From NCBI GenBank assembly GCA_022565015.1, contig JADFKI010000097.1:1-11652 (forward strand): a stretch of 11,652 bases of DNA. The letters are read 5' to 3'. Both the position numbers and the translations under genes were made by a program. The notes below the pieces were generated by a model, which saw nothing but the letters and a program-made list of their open reading frames with translations, was not told the DNA's origin and ran no database searches. The stretch comes from Chloroflexota bacterium (GTDB lineage: Bacteria; Chloroflexota; Dehalococcoidia; Lucifugimonadales; JADFKI01). Numbering within the stretch: position 1 is the stretch's first letter; each line of letters begins with the position of its first letter. Positions 7,042 to 11,652 of this stretch are shown here, piece after piece.

Positions 7042-9854
7042 GACGCATACTCTTTCGAAAGCGCTTCTAGGGCCGGCAGCAGCCGATTCATCTCTTCGTT
7101 CAGCTTGCCGAGAGCCTCTTCCGCCCCACTAAGGTCGGCGCTTCGCCCAATCATTTCCAACCGGAGGGCCGCTTCATAGACCGCGTGTGCCTGCAGGTTG
7201 CCCACGGCGCCCTTCAGCGTGTGCGAGGTCCTTTGCAATACCTCGGCATCTCCTCTGGCGATTGCAGCACGAATATCCTCCATGAACTTGGGGCAGTCCT
7301 CCAAAATAAGACCAACCATCTGCCCCAACAGCTCTTCGTCACCTTCGAGTTGGTCCAGGGCAGAGTCTTTGTCGATGACCTGACTGTTTTCTGATGCCAC
7401 CGGCATACTCCTTTGTGGCTCGTTCCTCGAATCGCTGTTCATGCCGCTGAGGCTTTCTACGGATTCTCTGATAACCTGGAACAGCTCTTTGGACTTCAGT
7501 GGCTTGGCGACATATGCGTCCATGCCTGCTTCGATGCAGCGCTCTCGGTCGCCCGCCATCGCATTTGCGGTCATGGCGACAATCGGGATGTGGCCGCCCG
7601 TGGCCTTCTCCTTCTCGCGAATCAACGCGGTCGCCTCGAATCCACCCATTTCAGGCATCTGCACATCCATGAGCACCAGATCGAACTTTTCGCTCTCGAA
7701 GGCCCGGACGGCCTCTCGTCCGTCGTTGGCCAGAACAACACGATGTCCCCGCTTTTCCAGAAGGCGAGTCACAAGCTTCTGGTTAACGTCATAGTCTTCG
7801 GCAATAAGGACGTATAGGCTGGGCATGGCGACCTCTTCAGGATCTGAAGCGGGCGCTTTAGGGGCGGCCGGCTGCGTTGCTTCAATTGCCGACAGCAGGA
7901 CCTTCAGCAGGCTGGCCTGCTTGATCGGCTTGGTGAGATAACGTGTGATTCCAAGCTCTCGACACCTGGCGGCATCCCCACCTCTCTCCGAAGACGTCAG
8001 CATCATGATGGTCGCCCCCGTGAGGCCGGGCTGCTCCCTGATGCGCTTGACAAGCTCAAACCCGTCCATCACCGGCATATTGACGTCGCTGAGTATCAGA
8101 GGGACCTCGTTGCCCTCGGCCTTTGCCTGCTCCAACGCCTGCAGCGCAGATTGGCCGTCTTCCACCAAGATTGGATTCATTCCCCAATTGGTGACGACCT
8201 GTTCGAGGATTCGCCGGTTCGTCGCATTGTCGTCGACTATCAGGACAGTCATGTCTCTGAGCGCTGAAACGTCGGTGCCGATCGGAGTCGCCGAGGAGGC
8301 TTCGGTCTGAAGGCCAAGTCGGACGACGAAATGAAATGTACTGCCTACGCCCACTTCACTCTCGACCCAGATCTCGCCACCCATCATCTCAATGAGCTGA
8401 GAAGATATGGCAAGGCCGAGGCCGGTCCCTCCGTAGCTGCGTGTCGTGGACCCATCGGCCTGGGAGAATGATTGGAATATCTCTTCCTGCTTATCGGCGG
8501 GTATGCCAATTCCCGTATCAGATACCGAGAAGTGGAGGCGGACCTCATCCGGACTCGCTTCGCGTCGACTGTCCAGGTCTACCTTAACGACGACCTCTCC
8601 ATGCTCCGTGAACTTGATGGCGTTGCCGACAAGGTTTACCATGATCTGCCGCAATCGGCCAACGTCGCCCACGACCCCGTCCGGGACGTCCTGCGCCATC
8701 TCGAAGGCCAGCTCCAGGCCCTTTTCATGCGCTCGCAGCGCGAGCAGGTGCATGGTGTCGCCGAGGCTCTCGCTAAGGTCAAAGCCTTCTATGAGGAAAT
8801 CCAGTTTCCCGGCTTCAATTTTTGAGAAGTCGAGAATGTCGTTGATTACGGTCAGCAGAGAGTCGGACGATTTCTTGACGAGGTCGAGATATTCTCTCTG
8901 CTCCTCGACAAGCTCGGTATCGAGTAGCAGCTCCGTCATGCCGACGATTCCGTTTAGGGGCGTACGAATTTCATGGCTCATGTTGGCGAGAAATTCGCTC
9001 TTGGCCCGAGCCGCTTCTTCTGCCCGACGCTTGGCCTCGTTCAATTCTCTGACCGACTCCGCCATCCCCGCCGCGGTTTGACGGAACTTGCTAATCACGA
9101 GCACCATGGCGGTTATTCCAAACAGACCGATCCACATCATCACAAAGAATGTTTGTTTTAGGCCGATCCGACTCTGAGCAATAGCCTTATCCAAAGGAAA
9201 AGTAACTTCCAGTACCCCCCGTACATCTCCCACTTTCCAGTCTTTCTTGGGAGTATCCGGGTGCGTGTTGTGGCAATTGACGCAACTGGGCCGCATCATA
9301 TCCGCAGTCGCGTACCGAAGGGAAGGACGGCCATTAAATTCTTCAAAACGGAAAAAGGGGGTGTCCGGGTTTTGCCGCAAGAAATTCCATGCTTCCCGTG
9401 CAAAATCATCCCGCAAGCCGTCGGTCTCGGCTCGCCACGGAAACGGATAGGGACTATAGAGCCGGGTTTGGCCGCCGCTCCCTTGTTGGGTGATGCGCCG
9501 CCCCAACTCCATGCTCAAAGTCGCGGGGAGTGGGATTGCTTTATCCTTCCCTTTGTACTCATGGGTCACCTCGATCCCGTGGGCTCTTACCACCTCTACG
9601 ACTTCGGCCGTGTAGAGTGTGCGGAACTCCGTCAGCGCCAGGGTATAATGGGCTGCAGCTTGCAGCGCCGTCACCTCGACAAACCTCGACTGCAGCCAAA
9701 ACTGACGCCACAAGATACCTCCCATTGCAGCGCAGAATAGGAGGGTCAACACCAGGATAGTCCGTTCATAAAGAAGATGAACCAATACGGCCCGCGCGTT
9801 TGCAAGTGCTTGGCTGATGGAATCATGTGCCGCGAAGGGCGTTTCTGAGTTCAT
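7038..9854 (-). CDS. Membrane c-heme sensor hybrid histidine kinase (Tll0287-like domain, HisKA-HATPase-REC-REC-HPt)
   Basis: This 938-residue kinase has a transmembrane helix at about 31-50, a periplasmic region (about 55-230) and a second helix at about 235-255. The periplasmic part ends in CVNCH (191-195), a covalent heme c site, followed by HPDTPKKDWKVGDVRGVLEV, which is typical of the DUF3365/Tll0287-like heme-binding sensor domain. A short coiled linker leads to HisKA (H294 in MSHEIRTPLNG), HATPase_c (N411, DTGIG, GTGLG), a first receiver (D590, K642), a second receiver (D730, K784) and an HPt domain with H878 (SHTLKGAVGN). It should sense redox state or a small gas or ligand through heme and pass phosphate His-Asp-His-Asp to the coupled protein downstream. 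Start ATG 9854 has AAGG 6 bases upstream. No PAS or HAMP domain is evident. Cytochrome c maturation genes would have to lie elsewhere. Confidence 0.96.
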   Translation of the reverse strand: MNSETPFAAHDSISQALANARAVLVHLLYERTILVLTLLFCAAMGGILWRQFWLQSRFVEVTALQAAAHYTLALTEFRTLYTAEVVEVVRAHGIEVTHEYKGKDKAIPLPATLSMELGRRITQQGSGGQTRLYSPYPFPWRAETDGLRDDFAREAWNFLRQNPDTPFFRFEEFNGRPSLRYATADMMRPSCVNCHNTHPDTPKKDWKVGDVRGVLEVTFPLDKAIAQSRIGLKQTFFVMMWIGLFGITAMVLVISKFRQTAAGMAESVRELNEAKRRAEEAARAKSEFLANMSHEIRTPLNGIVGMTELLLDTELVEEQREYLDLVKKSSDSLLTVINDILDFSKIEAGKLDFLIEGFDLSESLGDTMHLLALRAHEKGLELAFEMAQDVPDGVVGDVGRLRQIMVNLVGNAIKFTEHGEVVVKVDLDSRREASPDEVRLHFSVSDTGIGIPADKQEEIFQSFSQADGSTTRSYGGTGLGLAISSQLIEMMGGEIWVESEVGVGSTFHFVVRLGLQTEASSATPIGTDVSALRDMTVLIVDDNATNRRILEQVVTNWGMNPILVEDGQSALQALEQAKAEGNEVPLILSDVNMPVMDGFELVKRIREQPGLTGATIMMLTSSERGGDAARCRELGITRYLTKPIKQASLLKVLLSAIEATQPAAPKAPASDPEEVAMPSLYVLIAEDYDVNQKLVTRLLEKRGHRVVLANDGREAVRAFESEKFDLVLMDVQMPEMGGFEATALIREKEKATGGHIPIVAMTANAMAGDRERCIEAGMDAYVAKPLKSKELFQVIRESVESLSGMNSDSRNEPQRSMPVASENSQVIDKDSALDQLEGDEELLGQMVGLILEDCPKFMEDIRAAIARGDAEVLQRTSHTLKGAVGNLQAHAVYEAALRLEMIGRSADLSGAEEALGKLNEEMNRLLPALEALSKEYAS

Positions 9855-9890
9855 CTCGAACCTTGATTCGCAAGACGTTTGACCCCAGTG

Positions 9891-10092
9891 GTGGCCCTAA
9901 GGCACGAGTGCGAACGTTTCCCGGAGGCCACACACTTGGTCCGCTTTGTTTTAAATCGGATGATGAGGGCTTTCACTTTAGCCCGAAAGGACCCCTATGG
10001 ACCTCTTGGGAGGCCAGATTACAGGATTAATCGAATGCCCCTTCCGGGCCTCAGACCGGCAAAGGTTGCCAGTTTTCACGAACGGGGTGAAA
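9891..10092 (-). other. Structured non-coding stretch upstream of the heme kinase, possible leader RNA
   Basis: The 242 bases between the zinc-ribbon stop and the kinase start hold no convincing gene but six short inverted repeats. They are GTGGCC/GGCCAC (9891-9896, 9926-9931), GGGCT/AGCCC (9967-9971, 9980-9984), GG-CCTC/GAGGCC with one bulge (9999-10015), GCCC/GGGC (10037-10049), GGCAA/TTGCC (10058-10070) and TTTCAC/GTGAAA (10074-10092). The last lies 4 bases after the zinc-ribbon stop and could be a terminator-like hairpin without a T-run. The others may form a 5' leader of the kinase transcript. I compared it by eye with c-di-GMP and cobalamin riboswitch signatures and found no match. No clear -35/-10 pair was recognised. 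Confidence 0.35.
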
Positions 10093-10096
10093 CAGC

Positions 10097-10294
10097 TTAC
10101 CGCCACGCAAAAAAATTCTGTGACACATGGTCGGTGGACTCAGCAGCCACCCAGGTTTTGCGGGCGCCACAATAGCCACAGCGGAATTCGAGCTGCCCGC
10201 CTTGGGTGATCTGCCGGGCTTGCTCCGCACTGAGGCTGAATTGTTTGTGCATACTGCAACTGGTACACTTTAGCTGGACGTCCGAGATTTCCAT
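10097..10294 (-). CDS. Small zinc-ribbon protein (CxxC...CxxC)
   Basis: This 65-residue protein has two CxxC knuckles, C10-C13 and C39-C42 (FRCGYCGARKTW), separated by 25 residues, which is a layout for a single structural zinc ion. The ATG at 10294 has a good ribbon of purines upstream (AGAGGGG, spacer 8 bases), supporting real translation. The middle (LSAEQARQITQGGQ) looks helical. No signal peptide or membrane segment is seen. It lies downstream of the PilZ gene on the same strand, 2 bases after the end of a degraded HTH ORF, and upstream of the kinase pair. Function is unknown; zinc ribbons of this size often bind nucleic acid or a protein partner. Confidence that it is a real gene is moderate to good. 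Confidence 0.65.
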   Translation of the reverse strand: MEISDVQLKCTSCSMHKQFSLSAEQARQITQGGQLEFRCGYCGARKTWVAAESTDHVSQNFFAWR

Positions 10295-10296
10295 AT

Positions 10297-10557
10297 TTAT
10301 TGCCCCTCTGTTTTTTGCCCTGCTGACCGATCGCCGCCAAGTCTAGAAAAGTGGTTCAGGACCCGCAGAACGGTGTTTTTCTGAACGTCCACAAGGCGGG
10401 CTGTCGCCTGGCTGAGAACGCCTTTTTCTAGCATGACCAAGACCAGAGCGTTCACGGTGGAGCTAAGCCCCTGGAACTCGTAGCCGCCCACCGCGCCCTG
10501 GGGACCAACTATCCGGGTAGATCCCCCATGAGTGAAGCCGATGTCGAAACTCCCCAA
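10297..10557 (-). pseudogene. Probable remnant of a transposase-type helix-turn-helix ORF
   Basis: The longest form (86 codons) starts with TTG at 10557 and overlaps the end of the PilZ gene by 49 bases; a GTG at 10491 would give 65 codons without overlap. The recognisable part is GVLSQATARLVDVQKNTVLR, which resembles the HTH of IS1/IS1595-like transposases (consensus of the type G.S.RATAR...V..NTV...L). The catalytic domain is missing and the tail is low in features. It ends 2 bases before the zinc-ribbon ATG. I see a fragment of a mobile element rather than an active gene, but a small HTH regulator cannot be excluded. Confidence 0.4.
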
Positions 10558-10892
10558 TCTCCGGGAGGAAAGTCAACTCCCCAAAAATTTTCCGTTCTCT
10601 CCAGTTCAACTCCAACCTGGTAATTGCCTCTATCGTTAGGCAAACGGTTCATCCAAACCACCCGGCATTGCTGCTTCCGCTTCAAGTGTGGAATGCTGAT
10701 CACGAGATTAGAACCTACAGAAAACTTATGTTGCAAGGAAATACGGGCACCATGCTTATTTACAAAACTGGTGGTTGTTTTCTCGTGAATCTCCCGCCCC
10801 TCCACGTCCCAGCCGGAAACTTCGACTGGAATGGAGAGCGCTATCCGGGTGCTGCGCCGCACATCATTCTTCAGGGTCTCAGGTTCCCCCAT
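10509..10892 (-). CDS. Single-domain PilZ protein
   Basis: PilZ domains bind cyclic di-GMP and change the behaviour of a partner protein. With start ATG 10892 the protein has 127 residues. RRSTR (12-16) supplies the RxxxR arginine motif, IPVEVSG begins the barrel, and SFVNKHGARI (42-51) sits where the D/NxSxxG motif is expected, with the aspartate/asparagine and serine not conserved. The end NFWGVDFPPGDW is familiar from PilZ proteins in Acidobacteriota (memory). After that, 14 further residues (GVSTSASLMGDLPG) seem to be an extension into the neighbouring HTH remnant. The frame could begin at GTG 11111 (200 residues), but the added 73 residues match nothing and the ribosome-binding site points to 10892. 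Because half of the ligand motif is altered, c-di-GMP binding is uncertain. Confidence 0.8.
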   Translation of the reverse strand: MGEPETLKNDVRRSTRIALSIPVEVSGWDVEGREIHEKTTTSFVNKHGARISLQHKFSVGSNLVISIPHLKRKQQCRVVWMNRLPNDRGNYQVGVELERTENFWGVDFPPGDWGVSTSASLMGDLPG

Positions 10893-10896
10893 AGTT

Positions 10897-10903
10897 ACCT
10901 CCC
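10897..10903 (-). promoter_or_regulatory. Strong ribosome-binding site fixing the PilZ start
   Basis: On the minus strand GGGAGGT is followed by AACT and then ATG (10892-10890). This is the best Shine-Dalgarno match in the right block and supports the 127-residue form over the in-frame GTG at 11111, which has no comparable site. Confidence 0.75.
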
Positions 10904-11058
10904 GAGAACCGAGTGTAGACAAAATGAGCAACTCTGCCATGTATAAACCATCTGCCCTAACCAGAACCGCAGAATCTTTCATGCTGCTCGGTACACCGAA
11001 CAGGCTCAGGAACAGATTTAGATGCTCGACATTAGCAAGCGTTGGTTCGGGGAGAGGT

Positions 11059-11231
11059 TTAGCGCGGGTTCTTAAATTCCACCAGAATTTCCGTTTCAAC
11101 CTTGCCTTCACGCAGGGTGATACGCCCGTCTAATTTCTCCGAGAGGCTGCCAGCAGCTCCCCCGCCCTTCTCTCAGCCCATATTTTGATTTCTGTCCGCT
11201 GGAGAGCGAGATAATGCTGATTAAGGTCATT
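11059..11231 (-). pseudogene. Coding traces without a start codon, possibly a frameshifted gene fragment
   Basis: From 11231 to 11130 one minus-strand frame reads EIKIWAERRAGELLAASRRN and stops; AERRAGELL is, from memory, a common string in a family of helical proteins of Chloroflexota and phages. A second frame, open from about 11168, reads SEKLDGRITLREGKVETEIL and ends at TAA 11059-11061. Neither has a start codon or ribosome-binding site, and they overlap. A single frameshift near 11140 could join them. The alternative is plain intergenic DNA. The adjoining 10904-11058 shows no other support for a gene, only the upstream region of the PilZ gene. Confidence 0.25.
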
Positions 11232-11652
11232 TTCCCGTAATGTAGCCGTTCAAGTGATGGATGGTCTCTTCCTGCGCGGAGATGGTCGATTTCACCAGGT
11301 CACCGATTGAAATTACGCCCACCACTTTTTCTCCCTCGATCACCGGAAGATGACGGACGCAATGATCCGTCACTATTCGCATGCACTCCCCCACAGTATG
11401 GTCGGGAGTTACGGTGAGCACCGAACTCGTCATGATGTCGCGAATCATGATCTCTTTGGAAAATTGCTCTTTCAGAATGACCTTGCGGGCGTAGTCCCGT
11501 TCGGAGATAATGCCGAGCAGCCTGCCCTGGGAGATCACCAGTATCGCTCCAACACCCTTATCGGCCATCATTGCAATGGCCTCGTAGGCTGTTGCGTCAG
11601 GACCAAGCGACCAGACTTGGCTACCCTTAACTTTTAGAACGGACTGGACGGT
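11227..11652 (-). CDS. CBS-pair domain protein, 5' end beyond the window
   Basis: The frame stays open to the right edge, and the 27 codons before the ATG at 11571 belong to the family (SVLKVKGSQVWSLGPDATAYEAI), so the real start lies outside the window. Two CBS repeats are visible. The first runs from VWSLGPDATAYEAIAMMADKG to LGIISERDYARKV. The second starts at IRDIMTSSVLTVTPDHTV and ends in VVGVISIGDLVKS. Stand-alone CBS pairs of about 145 residues bind adenine nucleotides such as AMP, ATP or S-adenosylmethionine and act as energy sensors for partner proteins. No other domain follows; the tail is about 20 residues. It heads the minus-strand block, although 334 bases separate it from the PilZ start, so co-transcription is uncertain. 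Confidence 0.92.
   Translation of the reverse strand, partial: TVQSVLKVKGSQVWSLGPDATAYEAIAMMADKGVGAILVISQGRLLGIISERDYARKVILKEQFSKEIMIRDIMTSSVLTVTPDHTVGECMRIVTDHCVRHLPVIEGEKVVGVISIGDLVKSTISAQEETIHHLNGYITGK

Noticed and set aside
9891..10092. c-di-GMP or cobalamin riboswitch upstream of the kinase
   Set aside because: The conserved cores of both classes (for example GGGACGCAAAGCC, or a proper B12 box) are not present, only generic hairpins.
10509..11111. Long 200-residue form of the PilZ protein starting at GTG 11111
   Set aside because: The extra 73 residues match nothing I know, while a GGGAGGT site directly precedes the internal ATG at 10892.
1..11652. CRISPR array or tandem repeats
   Set aside because: No regularly spaced direct repeat was noticed on either strand.

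Overview
The window comes from an uncultured-type, fairly G+C-rich bacterium. No rRNA or tRNA gene is present, so placement rests on protein style alone. The left half (class III aminotransferase, molybdenum hydroxylase subunit, ureohydrolase) resembles the amine and organic-acid catabolic gene sets of Chloroflexota such as the SAR202/Dehalococcoidia groups. The PilZ protein with an FWG..FPP.DW ending near the right end is of a type I associate with Acidobacteriota. I give only a weak lean to Chloroflexota and cannot settle it.

Layout: two convergent blocks meet at about 5.1-5.45 kb. The left block (1-5095, + strand) holds the C-terminal part of a PLP-dependent class III aminotransferase, a 251-residue protein of unknown function with an HGNRYAQRL motif like that of DUF4157/eCIS-associated proteins, a lone molybdopterin-binding subunit of the xanthine dehydrogenase superfamily, and an agmatinase/arginase-family ureohydrolase. 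The gaps of 127, 58 and 57 bases and the shared orientation suggest co-transcription. A role in amine or guanidino-compound breakdown is an inference.

Between the blocks lies a 167-bp element with perfect 16-bp terminal inverted repeats and a TTA direct repeat on each side. It looks like a MITE of an IS5-type insertion sequence, and its interior is itself palindromic.

The right block (- strand, read from 11652 down to 5446) begins with a CBS-pair protein cut by the window edge, followed by degraded coding traces, a short PilZ protein, a probable transposase HTH remnant, a small four-cysteine zinc-ribbon protein and a non-coding stretch of consecutive stem-loops. It ends with two translationally coupled signalling proteins. 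The first is a membrane kinase with a periplasmic c-heme (Tll0287-like, CVNCH) sensor and a HisKA-HATPase-REC-REC-HPt tail. The second is a soluble REC-HisKA-HATPase-REC protein. Together they contain every module of a multistep phosphorelay but no DNA-binding or enzymatic output domain, so the final target must be elsewhere.

The most distinctive items are the heme-sensing phosphorelay pair with a structured upstream region, the nested-palindrome MITE, and the HGNRYAQRL-motif protein inside a metabolic cluster.
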